Shown: positions 23,411 to 37,622, counted from the stretch's first letter. The stretch: 64,000 nucleotides of DNA from Musa acuminata AAA Group (GCF_036884655.1 NC_088357.1:4021001-4085000); one strand, 5' to 3'. A program made the numbers and translations. Notes: generated by a model not told the origin, from the letters alone.

Positions 23411-23902
23411 CGCCTTTAAAATAAGACTTCCACCCTGCTGCTTCTGTCATATTTAAATCATTTCCTAATTTTTAATTTTTGGTTAATACAACAAATAAAA
23501 TGGATATTTATATGAATATTTGATGGCCTTCAATAAATGGGGTCACGATTCTCGAATCAGATCCTGCGACCATCTTATTCTAAAGGCTTGGGCGTGGCAC
23601 CATCACAACACTCGTTCCATGTCAAAGAATTTGGTGACACTCCACCTGCAAAAGTTGGTAAAAAGGAAGGTTCAAACACACTGTGAAATGGAACCTGCAA
23701 TTGGCTGCCGTCCGTCCCAATTACGACCCCATCACCTCCCCTCTCTTTGAATCTTTTCAGCCACGAAGCTGCCCGGGCTACAGCGACTGGTTTCTTCAAT
23801 CCTCACGCATGTATTGGACCGAGAGAATACAGTAAAGCGAGTGAGAGAGATAGAGGTGTTCGATCGCTTGGCCATTTCCTGGTTCACCGTGGCTGTACCT
23901 TT

Positions 23903-24064
23903 CGGCGACAGGAACGTGAACATGGGCACGACATCGAGTACATTCTCCCCTTTGAAAGCTGAGGAGGAGGAGGACGAGGTGATTGCTCAGCCACTGCTCG
24001 CTGCACCATGGCCGTCGCTCTCGGGGACAGAAACGTGAGCATGGGCATGACATCGAGCTCATTC
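23903..24064 (+). repeat. 43-bp direct repeat, 119-bp period
   Basis: A block at 23903-23945 (GGCGACAGGAACGTGAACAT and onward) recurs at 24022-24064 (GGGGACAGAAACGTGAGCAT and onward), with six or so mismatches. Both lie in GC-richer DNA with several overlapping open frames, possibly the trace of a decayed gene that I cannot identify. Confidence 0.75.
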
Positions 24065-25538
24065 TTTGTTGAGGAGGGCAAGCAAGCGTAGGCGAACTGT
24101 GCCGAGTCTTCGTTCACAGCAAGTCAAAAACTGCACAACCAACTCGAGTGCTTTCAATTGCATTCAGAGGTTGACGTTCTCGAATGCATTTGCAGCATGA
24201 AAAGGAGGTACCTCGACATGGCAAGCCACCCTGTCTCCAATTATTGCGATGCAGAGATGGAACGCGATTTCTTTCGAGTTTGGCCCTTCTTTCTCAGCAA
24301 TGGAAGTTACCATCCGAGGCATATATAGCTGGTGCATGCCTGTTGTTTATGCCATGCAATATCGATCTCTTGAGTTAACATTTGTATCTGTAACGACGAG
24401 ATTTAGCACCCAAAAAAACAAATACAAATACAAATATTAACCAGGCATGCATCTATGCGGTCAACTGGAAGCTTGCATGCATGAGTTGTGGTTCGTGGCA
24501 GACAGTAATATTTACAGACGACATTGATCTGGATGTTACGATCCATGCAAACTGTGGTACGTCAAGCGCTTACAAAGGCGGATAGGAGACGTGTATGTGA
24601 CCACCAGTGTGCAAATTGATTGGGGCAATCGAGGGAAAGACATCAAATTGCAATGTAGCTCGATCTGAGCAATGAATTAGTTCACATTTCGTCATATGAT
24701 ATTGTAATTGGTGGTCATGCTTCACATTAGTCTCATGGATAAGAAAGCTACAGATTATATACTGCATCTCCTCTCGCAATCAATGTTTGGAATTGCAACT
24801 TGCTGCTCAATACTATTATACCCAGTGCAATCAATCAAAAAATAAAAACAATTATTGACATGTTGTGGTGCAATTGGAGGTGCAAGTGGATCAACTGTTC
24901 ATGTCGTTCGTCAAACCTTCTGTGATGCGTTTTGAAGCTGCAAACCGTAGCAGATCGTAACATTAACTAAGATTTAAGAAGACATTGCATGAAGTCTTTT
25001 GATTATTGGCCAACGCTCGCAAAGATCGTATGGAAACAAAATACGTTATTCATGCATTTCCACTGGCTGCATGAAATTAGGAGATTGAAGGTAGAGTGGG
25101 AGAAAGCTCATGTGAGATCACTTCACCTCTAGCACAAGCCCTATAATGTGTTTATGGGAGAGACCAGCATTTGTATTGCTGTTCGAGGTGACGACAAGTC
25201 GTGAGGGTCTGTTTTATCTGCATCTCCTCGAGCTAAGTATGATCCGAGCGTTAATGAAGGTCTCATAAATGGTTTGGGGGGGCTCCCTCAACCTTTGAAC
25301 CCTAACCACCACCATATTTATTGAGCTGTCTGGTCTAAGCATGGCCCAGCGGCTCCCCGGCCGACTTGCTGCTGCACAGCATCCCCCGGAGGCGAAACCA
25401 TGCCTTGTTCCTGTACGACGCCTGTCTCCCACAAGGATCATCGCTCGTGAGCCATGTGGAGAGGCAACTGCACCTCTTTTATATATAGCCTGCTTCATGG
25501 CACTACAGCCAGCTTTTATGTCAGTAATTTGACTGGAT

Positions 25539-25598
25539 GGGTAGATAGACAGACAGAGATGGAGAGATAGAGACAGATATGTAGACAGATGGAGAGAG
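25539..25598 (+). repeat. GATA/GACA microsatellite
   Basis: An imperfect run of GATA, GACA and GAGA tetramers. No gene is involved; it lies about 380 bases beyond the 3' end of the GA2ox coding region. Confidence 0.85.
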
Positions 25599-25977
25599 TA
25601 AAGGCAATATGTACCTTAAATAGGCACATTTATCGGTGACTTAACCATGCTGTTCCAAGATCTGATTGATTCATTCGACTCATCTCCCCTTCACAACATA
25701 TAAAACAATGTGTTCCAAGTCTCTCGATACTTAGGTGAGAACAGTAATTCTTCTTTATTTTTGTTTCTATATTAGATAGATAGCGAGAGAGGAGGTTGAT
25801 TCTCTGTACATGAGAAGGCTTTAGAAACAAGGGAACATTTTTGTTACTAAATTTGGGTAGAAAAGCAAGAGGGAAGAGGAAGGTCATGTACGCCAGTCCG
25901 CCTTTGACCGACTAAAAAAGCTGTGAGCAGGAAAGCCAGCAGTCCGCATGCGTCGGCGAGCCATCAGTAGCCTCCTC

Positions 25978-27364
<1,387 letters not shown>

Positions 27365-27454
27365 GGCGGTGAGAGAACAGAGGAAGAACAGAGGACGGTG
27401 TTCGAGTTGAAACCAGGGGAAAGGTTTGCATGAGAGCGGGTTCGCTTTGGCTTT

Positions 27455-27464
27455 CTTTATATAG
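27455..27464 (-). promoter_or_regulatory. TATA box of the GA2ox gene
   Basis: CTATATAAAG read on the minus strand, about 91 bases upstream of the start codon. This supports the start at 27364 and a leader of roughly 60 bases. Confidence 0.7.
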
Positions 27465-28786
27465 CCCAAAAGATACCACCTGTCGAGACCAGGCTTGCAC
27501 ACCTGCATGGTGTGGTAGGTGACATCCAAGCAGGGGGTTTGGAGTGCAATTTCCATGCAAGCCATTTCCATCCTATTCCTATTTTTCATTTATGTTAACT
27601 ATTTAGTAAATATCACAAAACCAATTTGACGAAAAGATGAAAAATACCAAGTCTACATATTAAAAATAAATATCATATAATTGATAGTAGTTTGAAGGAT
27701 TCATCTCAACTGTCATTTGATTTGGAATCACGACTCTCTTACCCTGTCGTTGTTGAAAACCATGGCCACGCCAGCTCCGGGTTCTAATTCAATACACGCT
27801 TATGCAGTTGGTAAGATTAGGTGTTGAATCTAATGTCCACAAAACGCTGTGTTTGTGGTCAAAAGCTAGCGAATTGGATTACACGGAATTAGAGTGTCAG
27901 TCAACTTACCAACTGTTCACGTGTGCCTCTTCCAAGGCACTGTAAAGGCCGGCACCGAGAGAGAGAGAGAGATGTCGATCTATAGAGCAAGGAATGTTCC
28001 AATGTTCATGTCAAAGCTATTAAACAACTAGAACTACATGAGTGTACGTCTTCCCAAACATCAGCAAGGGTGCGTATGAACGGGAAGTGAATTCCTATCT
28101 ATAAAAGATTCTTCTCTCTCTCTCTCTCTCTCTTACATATATATACTCCATCATATACTCATGGAAAGCTATTGATCAACAACGTTAATAGAATTCAAAG
28201 TCAATCTAGCTTCTTTTATGGAACGGGTGTCCCCAGTTAGTGATGGAGTCCGGCGCAGAGCACAACGTGAGGATCTCAACAGCGTGCATCGCTATCAAGT
28301 GGGAGTCTCGAAGAAAGTGGGACCACCCCGCATCGTGCATGGCAATGACTTCCACGCAACGAAGTCTGCAGCGGTCTTTCCTTTTACGTAGATTATTGGA
28401 GGCAACAAGAATCATTGCCTTCTCTCGCATCAATTAGGTACGTAAGTGTTGTCGTGTGATAACTCCATCACAGGGCGAAGTCGTCCGCTAGACCACTAGA
28501 TAGGCAACACACATCGAGGCACTCGACAACTTTCAGTAGATTAATTGGACCAACTTGGTGCGATAACTGCGTCAATGTGATTGGCCACATGGATGACAGA
28601 GAAGGGTATGGTTGAGCGTCGACGGTGGTGTACGTCAGTGGGATGCATGGGTAGGATGGTATTCCTTCTAATCCTCTTCTTCTGCCTTTTATGGGCCGAA
28701 GTCAACACACCAAACCGGGTGTGAACGCCGTGCGGTCAAAGTGAACGAGGAAGGTGTTTGTTCTTGTTTGACCAGGAATCTCCCCA

Positions 28787-28990
28787 GGAACAGCAGCAAC
28801 ATGCACGCTCACAATACAATATATCAACGAAGCATTCGATCACGGGTCTTTGTAAGCTAGATTACCCTTCAAACAAAGAAGATCGAGGGAACAGCAGCAA
28901 CATGCACGCTCACAATACAATATATCAACGAAGCATTCATTCACGGGACTGTGTAAGCTAGATTACCCTTCAAATAAAGAAGATCGAGGG
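28787..28990 (+). repeat. 101-bp tandem duplication
   Basis: Unit 1 (28787-28887) and unit 2 (28888-28990) both begin GGAACAGCAGCAACATGCAC and end near AAGAAGATCGAGG. They differ at only a handful of positions, so the duplication is fairly recent. Confidence 0.93.
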
Positions 28991-29394
28991 AATTTAGTTC
29001 GATTATTTATTGTTTAATCCTAAACCAAAGGCGATTTAGGAAGCAGAAAGTGGCGTGGTCAAGTATCTAATTACTTCCAATGCTTTTGCTTTTACTTCTC
29101 GTGCTTGTCTTTCCTATGTGCAACGTTGAACATCACAGATCATTCCATTCACTGCATGTTGCAATCAATCACCCAATCGTCTTCGTTGGATGCACGTCTT
29201 CTCAACCATTCGGCATAATCCGAAGTCATGGCATCCTGCAGCTACCTTGTGGACAAGCATTAGAAAAGGATTTAGTGACTAAGAAGGATCTAGCAAAAGT
29301 AGGGCATCATCAGCGGAAGACTCGTTCACTCGGTTAACGATGCAAAAGTGGTTTCTTATTGGAGATGATGTCAGTGATGATACAATACCACCAC

Positions 29395-29680
29395 CTCAGT
29401 CTCTTTTCATCTTTCCCGTTCTCTAACAACGAAATAGCCTGAGAATCTCTGATAAGAGTTGTAGTGGACATGGAAGATATCCATTTCACGATCACAACAA
29501 AAGCTTATTCCAACATACAAAGTGCATGGAAGATATCCATGCACTTGTATGGAAGATATCCTCACTCTCTTTCCTGTTCTCTAACAACGAATAGCTTGTT
29601 AATCTCTGATCGAGTTGCAGTGGACATGGAAGATATCCATTTCACGATCACAACGAAATCTTCTTCCAACATTACAAGCA
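29395..29680 (+). repeat. Imperfect tandem duplication, about 158-bp period
   Basis: TTCTCTAACAACGAA at 29419 and 29577, and GTGGACATGGAAGATATCCA at 29464 and again near 29,621, followed by TTTCACGATCACAAC in both. GGAAGATATCC also recurs between them at about 29,527 and 29,551. Older than the 101-bp duplication nearby, judging by its divergence. Confidence 0.85.
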
Positions 29681-30286
29681 AGTGCATAGAGAGAGACAGC
29701 AGGATTTGACCCAAAAAGAGGATGGATGTGGCCTGGATATGAATCGACTTCAAAAGCTATAGTGCATTGCACTTTCTGAAGCTTAGGTTGACCCACTAAT
29801 GAGTTAGTCATAAGTGGTAGACAGCCCGGACATGGAAGTTGGCCAATATTGGCAGACCGAGACCTTGATTCAGGAGGAAAAGATGACCCTTTGCAGAAAG
29901 TTTGAAGGAAACGTCCATGAACATGGTCAATCAAGTATATCAATGTTTAGCTACTTTCTTCCATTAAATTGATTGAAAGGAAGCGGAAGTAGAAACTGAG
30001 ACTCCATCACCTTTTTAATATTTGGGATTTTTTTTGAATGAGATATATATATATATATATATTGCTTGGACTAAGCCCAATATGATAGTCTATTAGTCTT
30101 TCAACAGCAGCCCATCTTCCAATGTGAGTATTAATGTTGAGATCGAGATCATCTGCATTAAACCAAATGACATCCGAGGATCAAATAATTCATACACAGA
30201 GCAGCGCACACACACCCAAACACAACCCCGCCCATAGTATAGTCGCAGCAATATCACTTGAATTATAGGCCATGAGATGATGGCAC

Positions 30287-30484
30287 TCAGCGAGCAAAGG
30301 CAGCGAATAGAGAAGCCATGGTGGTAAGAACCAGCACGCAGAGACCCGGGACTCCTGCAGTCGATCCGCTCTCCGCGGTCGGTGCTGGTGCCGGAGCTTC
30401 CTGCGCGCTGGCTATTACTATGACCGATACGAGTAGAAGGAGAAGCAGAGGCACCTTCGAGGACAGCTTCATTCCTGCTTCCAT
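30287..30484 (-). CDS. Arabinogalactan peptide (AG-peptide, GPI-anchored)
   Basis: Small secreted proteoglycan core; after processing it carries arabinogalactan glycans and sits on the plasma membrane or wall by a GPI anchor. The 65-residue precursor shows all parts: signal peptide rich in Leu/Val (LLLLLLVSVIVIASA, cleavage likely after A27), mature peptide QEAPAPAPTAESGS with three Ala-Pro repeats for prolyl hydroxylation and O-glycosylation, a small-residue omega site in the SGS/TAG region, and a hydrophobic GPI-signal tail ending FAAFAR. A second Met at position 5 is an alternative start that would not change the mature product. A TATA box lies about 90 bases upstream. No intron. It matches the AGP12-14/AGP20-22 peptide class in size and layout. 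Confidence 0.92.
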   Translation of the reverse strand: MEAGMKLSSKVPLLLLLLVSVIVIASAQEAPAPAPTAESGSTAGVPGLCVLVLTTMASLFAAFAR

Positions 30485-30570
30485 TTCTCACCAACACTAG
30501 AGGCAGAAAGAGGGAGACAGGGAGGGAGAGATGGCTCGGCTTCTGATGGATGGTGTGAAGGCTTGGGAGG

Positions 30571-30580
30571 TATTTATAGA
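30571..30580 (-). promoter_or_regulatory. TATA box of the AG-peptide gene
   Basis: TCTATAAATA on the minus strand, about 87 bases upstream of the start codon. It is flanked by a purine-rich GA tract as seen from the plus strand. Confidence 0.7.
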
Positions 30581-30584
30581 GAGA

Positions 30585-33500
30585 GAGGATGGGGGACATT
30601 TTGATTGATGAGAGGAGGAAATAGCCGTTGGGTAAGGGGAAGGTTCGAAAACTTTCGAACGCCCCAGGTGGAGTGAAGTAGCCGTTAATACTTGTACGCG
30701 TGGCTTGCATCCAGTGGTGGTACGACGGAGGAGCAAACGACAGTTGAACTAATCGTTGAAGAAGAAGCGTGCCGTGGCGCTCGAGTGGGTTTGAATACTT
30801 TGGGCTGGAGGTAACGATGGGCGGAGATCGCCTGCCACGCGTCACACGGGAAACATGATTCCCGGGCCTCGAGAGAGACGAGGTGTCACTTGTGTTGGGC
30901 TCCACCTGTTTGTGAGATAGGAAATTGTGTTTCCTGCTTTCGTGGTAACATCGATGGGATCCACCGGAATGATGTCATCAGTTTAAACATAGGATACCTT
31001 GGAAAAGATCCCAACTTGGCCTTTGTTTTAGAACAATTTTGTCCGGGAGTTGCACCAGATCCTCAAGTAATGGACCGACCCAATAGAGGACGCCCAATAA
31101 AAGTCACTATTGGGTTGATTCGTTGCGGGATAAGTCCGTTTGAAGAGGCATATAAATCCTACAAGGCTTCGACCCGACTCGCAACGGAAACTGGGGGCGA
31201 TCGCGACGCCCAAGACTCGAGGTAATTGTTAAGCGTTCTCAGAGTTCGTGTGCGGAATCTGAATCGTTACATGATAAATGTTCTGCGACCGATTCGTTTG
31301 TTATTCATCGACATGTTCTTGTTAATATCTGGAATCCAGAGTTAGGGTTGGCTTTTGTGAATGCTGTAGAAGTAGAGCTGCTACGAGTTCTCTGGTTTAT
31401 GTTCTATGTTGGCTTTAAGCAATCAAATCGATGCCCCATCTAGAAACTTTTGTCGAATGCTGTTCTGATACCTGGTAGAATTTGTGCTTTTCTTCGTACA
31501 TTAGATTGATTGAAATCTGTTTCGGAAGTGAGAAATTTGTGTCACTTTCTTCTGCAATCAATGCCAAGTTTCTACGCATTGTGTTGCTTATTTCTTTCTC
31601 CTCCTTGCTTTCTTTCGGTTTGCTTATTCTGGCAATTGTCCTTCTTAATATTTTTGCTTAAAAGCAGCAGACATCACAGAACAAGAATTGATTCGTATGG
31701 ACCACGTTACAATCATCTTTCTCTCGGTGAATCTCCATCCTGTCTTAATTATTCTTGTAAGATATACCTAAATGTTTTATCATTCAATCATAAAAGGACT
31801 GCGTATGATGCAATTTTATCAATGTTTTCTTGTTGGCTTGGCAGAGTGATAGTAAACAATCCATGCCTTAACTACTATGAGTAATTTAAGAAAGAAAAAT
31901 CATCGAGAGTTTAAGTTCCAAAGGTAAAATTCAAATTGTTGAGTTAGATAATTCAGTTTTTGTCTTGATAATTGCTTACTATGTTAGTTGTACATCTGTC
32001 ACCTCATCAAATGTTAAACCAGATATGACCGAACTTTTTTATTTTAGCTCTTTTTTTCTCTTTTGAAGGAAGAATTCTTCACTGTTAAAGCAGCTTATAC
32101 TAAACCAACCTGTTGGTGAAGTTTCTGAACTGCATTTGTGATCTTCAACAATCAAAACTATGGAAAGATCATGTGAAGTTGTTTGTGTTGGAGTAATAAT
32201 ACTAAAATAACCTCCGATTAAATCTTAAATGTGTTGAAATTGAAATAGGGAGTCTAGAAAAGGAAACCGGAGGTGTGAAAGCATTGTCCTAACTCCTTAG
32301 CTTTTTTGGAGGGAGAAAACCCTCAATCCCGATGTGGGACTAAAATCCTGAACAATGAAGAGGAATTTGGGTTTTTCCCCCTTCAAGTTCCAACAGTTTG
32401 GTGATATATGAGAGAAGCTCCATGCACCGCTAGTCAATTCAAGCTATGGTGCAGGAAGGAGGTCACTGAGATAGAAGAATGCTTGACAAAGTCAAGAGGA
32501 ACATGACCATGAAGTCTAATCCTTAACAAAGTCTAATCCATGACCAGGAAGGAAGTCTAATCCTTAACAAAGTCATTCAGTTGGAAAGATATTTATGCTT
32601 TACTACGGCTATACTATCATTATCCTTGTTTCTTAGGGTACTTTGCTATAACTTAATTTCATTTTAAAAAAATCTCAAGGAACGATTTAAGATTAGCAAA
32701 AACCGTTACTCTTTTTTCTATATTGAATAATATAAAGACTTACAACACAAATTTATTGCAGAATATAGAGGCTAAATATATGGAATTAATATATAGTGTA
32801 ATAGCTTAAACTTCTGTTATTGAAAATTTTAATTAGCATATTTATGCCTTAGCCTATTTGGTATATTACATATAAGGATGTCTCCTAATCAAATCATATC
32901 AGAACCCAATTTTGTCTTTAGAATGGGTAATTGTGGACTGTCACTGTGTCCTCTTTGAATTTGCTGTGTATCTGTTAATAAATATAATAATGGATCTATG
33001 ATTGTATGTGACTACATGCACATATTTCTGCTTTTTAATGACCATTTCACCCGCATTCTCAAGTGTAATGTTATCTCTTGATCAACTTAATTATTTAATA
33101 ACAAGAAACCAACTCCAATTAATGTTTGTAATACAATTATTTGTAATTAGATCTGCTGTGCATTCTGTAGATGTTGTTGGCTACATATGAATGCTATATG
33201 TTTATACAAGCATATGCATGCGTGGTCATATGCATGAATGATGATATAGGTAGGAATCACCCAGCATTTTATTTGCAGCAGTTTCAACAACATTATAATA
33301 TCTGAATGAAAAGTTTGCATTTAATATGTGTATGTTGGTTAATTTGTTGACAGTAAAGTACTCGTGTAATCAATCTGCTTTTCTAGTCAGTTTAACGATC
33401 AAGGCATCCTAATGTTCCTTTGTAATTCTAGATGAGCTCCAATTATTTTATGATGTGAAATTGTTAATTGACTTTCTTCATAGTCTTCACTTAGAATATT

Positions 33501-33853
33501 TTTGTGCCAGTCTCTGATGTTAAATATTTGGATAAAAAGTTTTGCCTTTATTCAGAAGTGACCAAAAGTAACTTATCTTATTTGAATTACTGTTAAATTT
33601 GATAATTTTGTTTTTTTTTTTTGGGTATGATTTTTCTTGGTCTGGGGTCATGTTCAAGAACCAAGCACAGTTCATGTAGTCTATTACTGGCCATCCAATT
33701 AGTTACTGGAATAAAGAAAATGTCATTGTAGACTGGCATGATCTAGTGTTTATCATCAACATTCAAATTTACACATTCAAATGTGAGGGAATGATGTGTT
33801 GGCCTTCAAATCTTGGTTAGGACATAGCCTCTCTGACAGTCCTGTTGTTACTC
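30585..33853. other. Intergenic; possible untranslated transcript start near 31,180 (+)
   Basis: No protein gene is recognised. CATATAAATC at 31149-31158 is TATA-like. It is followed by a GC-rich stretch ending CTCGAG at 31222 with GTAATT after it, like a short non-coding first exon and donor, but no coding exon downstream can be supported. A GTCCCACATCGGG motif lies on the minus strand near 32,327-32,339 (discussed under rejected items). The rest is AT-rich with nothing visible. Confidence 0.4.
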
Positions 33854-36800
33854 TTAAACCTCTAGGAGATATAAATGGTCCCCATCATGAATAATGCTAA
33901 TGTCATCAATTTCTGCATTCTCTTCGTTGATTACTTTTGTAGGATGATGTCCCACAAACTTTTCACCTGCAACTTTTGCAAGACATGATTACAACAGTGG
34001 AGTATATGACACATGAATTGTTTCTGTCTCACAATTTAGGTTTCTTTCTGAAACTTGTCCATTTTATTTTTGTTTATCAAAATGAATCAACATAATATTG
34101 AAACTAATACTAGCCCCTTTCTCCTAGCAGTTGTAGATTTTTGTTATTATTTTGCTCTTCTTTAAATTAGGTAAAAAGGAAATACTTACCACCAATCCTG
34201 AGGAGCTCCTCCATAGTGCTAGGTAAGTTTATCATCTTGGAAATCATCTGTCTAGCCGGATTTTGCTTTTGAGAATGCATGTGAATGATCACTCTTTTGC
34301 TAGTTAGTTTCATGATATTGTTCTCAGAATCATGGCTGCCATTTTCTGAACAAGAAGTTATCAACATATTGCTGATATTAGAATAACCATACCAGAATAT
34401 CGTTTCCCTGCTGCCATGGTTCTTAAAGTTGTTTCCACCATCACATGCTTTCATTCTGAGAGATCCTTGTTCATGTACTCCAGTGAATTTCTTCTTACTT
34501 CCATTACTTGATAAAACCTCAGATGTACCCTTTTTCTCACATTTCTCAATCATACCATTTTGGGTCCACCTGGTACTATCAACTTTTCCTATACTTGCAT
34601 CTCGTTCGAGGAACATGCTGGTGATTTCGTTGTGTACTTCCCATCCAGCCTTATGGAACCCATTCTGTTGATCTGCATAGTTTTCTTTTGGATTGGTGTG
34701 ACCAATTGGAAGCTCATTAAATGTGCTGATATCCTTATTCTTTTCTGCCTTGTATAGTAGGTTTCCTTCATCCATCTGTTCTAGTGTATGTAGCTTCCAA
34801 ACTTGATAATCATCTCCACCTTGTGCATGCTCCCCATTTGTGTTCAGAGGTCCTGTGGCAAGCCATTCCTTCATTAGCACTCCTGGATCCTTTTGCAGTG
34901 TCCCAGGGTATAATTTTTCATGTAGCCTTAACTTCTGTAAGATATAATGTAGAGTAACATCAGCTCCTATTTCTACCACAAAAGAGAAATATTTTATTTA
35001 TTTAGTTAAGCAATGTTGGTCAATTATTGGATTTACCTGGAAAAGATTTCTCATGACAATAGTTGCTTCCTGTCTGCTTTCTCGAATAATGTTGAAAAAT
35101 ACAGCACTTTGCAGCCTGAGGATTTGTGCAAGTTCAGTGGTTCTTATGGTGAATGGTTGTGGTACATGACATAGAACTCCTATCTCCCCAAATACTTCCC
35201 CTGCAATAAGCCTCCCTTGAACCTGAAGATTGTAAATGATCAAACCTTTTATTATGAATATTTGACATGCTTAGATGGTATCGGTATGCTTCCCATGTGT
35301 CTTACTTTTTCCACTCCATCCACATATGCTCTCATCTCCTGCAACAATAAGTCAGCCAAAAAAATAGTCGTAAATTGTGGGAATTCCTGCAAGCAAATAT
35401 GTGACAGACTGAAGTATACAGTGCAATGGAGACAGTTGTACTAACCACTGCTCCTGATACTATTATATATAGATCTGTTAGAGCTTCATTCTGCAGTATC
35501 ACGTCTTCCTTTGGTGGAAAATAGTCAGCTTGCATTTCTGTCACCTATTAATTTAACGATGATCTCATCAGCACAATGCATATTTTTGACCTGCCTAGGG
35601 TTAAAATTGATCACTTAGAATTAAAAGCCTCACCAACTGGAAAATGAGATTGAAGGAGGCCCCTTGAAAAAGGTATACTTTTTCAACAATGGGATAGAAC
35701 AGACACTCAGCTATGCTCGAGCGAATAGCCTTTGGCAAACCTTCAATAGTCTCTTGCTGTTTGAGTTCCTCTGTTTTGAACTTTAAACATATGTGCGATA
35801 ACATTTGTTCTTCTACATGTCTTGGTAGCTTATTTCTTGATGCAAATTGGGAAGCAGCCTGAAACGTGTCTCTCTAAAGTTCAAAATGAACAGTTATGAG
35901 AATGTGATATCCAAATCCTCTGTTAAAAATAGTTGTGGCATATTGTTCTTCAAATTGTTTTAATAATTTTCTTAACCCTTTGCCAAGATGACCGTGCATT
36001 TTTGTCCTATTAATGAAATAAAACTTAACAAGCAGAAATCCTTTTTCTATTATGATAAAATGCAAAAGCCAGAAACTGTGAACAAAGATTAGTTCCCTCA
36101 GAAAGACTTGGGCAACTAGATAATCAGACATCATGTTTTATGTTCTTGGTCTATGGAATTCTAATGGTACCTTGCAAGTATTCATGATGCATGCGTGATG
36201 TATAAAATATATATTTGTATTTGCATATTCCAATTAATAAGTAGGTCTTGGGGCTACTACTGAATAGCAAAACAAGTGAGCTGTTATGATCTCGGAGAGA
36301 AAAGGACATACAAAGGTTTTTGTGCGACTGGTCCCATGGACAACAAGGTTCGTCATGTTTCCAATGAGGTAAGCTGTCAAACCCAGATTGAAGAACATGT
36401 AGAAAATATCAAATAGCATCTCTCTTGTGTTTTCAGCATGCAAGTCACCATAACCTGTAGTCGTTAGTGTTGTAATCGACCAGTATATTGCTGTTACATA
36501 TCTGATCCACAGATTATCTTCCCTGAAGTTTGGTATCACTGCACCTATCCAGGTTCTTTTTGGGTCAGGGTATCGATCGGCAATCATATAGTAAAAGCAT
36601 CCAGAAAAGTGAACTGCGAATAGAGTTACCTGTAGTACAAAAAAGTTATTGTACTAAGAACTTGTGCAGCTGTTTGAGACAAGATAAAGTGAATATATGC
36701 TGGAAGCTTACAGAGAAAAGCTTTGCACACCGTGTCCAGAAATAATTGAACCGAATATCCTTCTCAAGTCTGATGAAAGAAAAACTAAGTCATTTCCATT

Positions 36801-37622
36801 CTTTTATCGGTGATAGATATACTACAATATGGAGAAGATACAGACCTAGCAAACAAGGAACCGACACGATGCAAACGCCATAGTCTGAGCATACTTAGAA
36901 GTTTGAAGCCAAGGCTATTACCATGTCTGTTGAAGAAGAAGCTGATTGTTTGGAACGGAAATGTTGAACATGCATCAAAAATGAACCATGTGGATAGGTA
37001 CCTGTTAAGTTAGACTGTATGAAGCTCAAACAGCATCTTTAGCATTATAAGGCTTATGTAGAAATTAGACAAAATAATGAAATATTTATGAGTACTTTTG
37101 AAGAAATAGGAGACAAATTATAGTTCAAATGCTAACCTGACTGCTATTCTCTTTGGTTCGTCAACAAGGAGATAGGATTTAGGGTCGACGAAAGCAACAA
37201 AGAAGGTGAGTGCAATGTCAATTGCAAAGAAGCTATTGACTATGTTATCCACAAGAAACATTGTGCTTGGCAAGTAATGTAGGAATGCAAACTCAAATGG
37301 GCAGATCCAAGCTGAGTAGAGAACCAGAACCATCAGAAACATCTCCCATAGCCTAAGAAGAAATAGTGAAAAGAGAGAAGAAATAAACTGCTTGATTGTT
37401 GAAAAATGAAAATGTGAGAAAATAATGAGACTGATGGGTTAGTAACTTAGTATACCTGTAATGAGGATCATATGGCGAAACAATGTGCTTCCTGAGCTTG
37501 ATTCTATGGTTTATGGTTGCTCCAAGTGATGGCAAAAGGTCATCATGTAAACTGTATCCTTTGCTTTCCAATTGGAAGCCATTGCTGCAGAAGTGCTGGA
37601 AGTAGTTCGTGCAAGAGAACAT
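33854..37622 (-). CDS. KAT: Shaker-type inward-rectifying potassium channel, KAT class
   Basis: Voltage-gated plasma-membrane K+ channel; KAT members mediate K+ uptake, classically in guard cells. Minus-strand exons: 37622-37456, 37352-37137, 37001-36846, 36769-36712, 36629-36312, 35873-35634, 35544-35446, 35338-35306 (33 bases), 35222-35037, 34934-34190, 33966-33854. That is 11 coding exons and about 776 residues, all in phase. N-terminus [20 protein letters not shown], then S1-S6 with Arg-rich S4 ([20 protein letters not shown]) and selectivity filter TTTGYGD at 255-261. C-linker [20 protein letters not shown] and the cyclic-nucleotide-binding-like domain follow ([30 protein letters not shown]). 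Ankyrin repeats are absent, as in KAT rather than AKT. The KHA domain closes the protein ([30 protein letters not shown]). The linker before KHA is about 100 residues longer than in KAT1. Intact. Confidence 0.95.

Larger units (their letters stand above)
22296..25977. other. Intergenic between ICR and GA2ox genes
   Basis: No gene is supported. It contains degenerate tandem repeats (22495-23410), a small tandem repeat in GC-rich DNA (23903-24064), a GATA/GACA microsatellite (25539-25598), and a lone TATA-like TTTATATATAG near 25,480-25,490 with no coding region I recognise downstream. The open frames at 23,520-24,120 and 25,214-25,530 show no family resemblance. Confidence 0.55.
27465..30286. 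other. GA2ox upstream region and intergenic DNA
   Basis: No gene is recognised. It holds a GA repeat near 27,957-27,971, a CT repeat near 28,112-28,132, a 101-bp tandem duplication (28787-28990), a 158-bp-period partial duplication (29419-29680) and an (AT)n run near 30,043-30,062. Confidence 0.55.

Noticed and set aside
27365..27589. Upstream in-frame Met of GA2ox at 27589 (minus strand)
   Set aside because: It lies before the TATA box at 27455-27464 and the added residues do not resemble any GA2ox.
30093..30905. Minus-strand 270-residue open frame overlapping the AG-peptide gene
   Set aside because: Another frame of the same DNA. The 65-residue AG-peptide frame has a signal peptide, AP repeats and GPI tail, whereas the long frame has no recognisable feature and covers the promoter.
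32327..32339. GTCCCACATCGGG on the minus strand, matching the plant snRNA upstream sequence element (USE)
   Set aside because: No TATA box follows at the required spacing and no snRNA-like sequence lies downstream. The same word is frequent in plant transposon ends.
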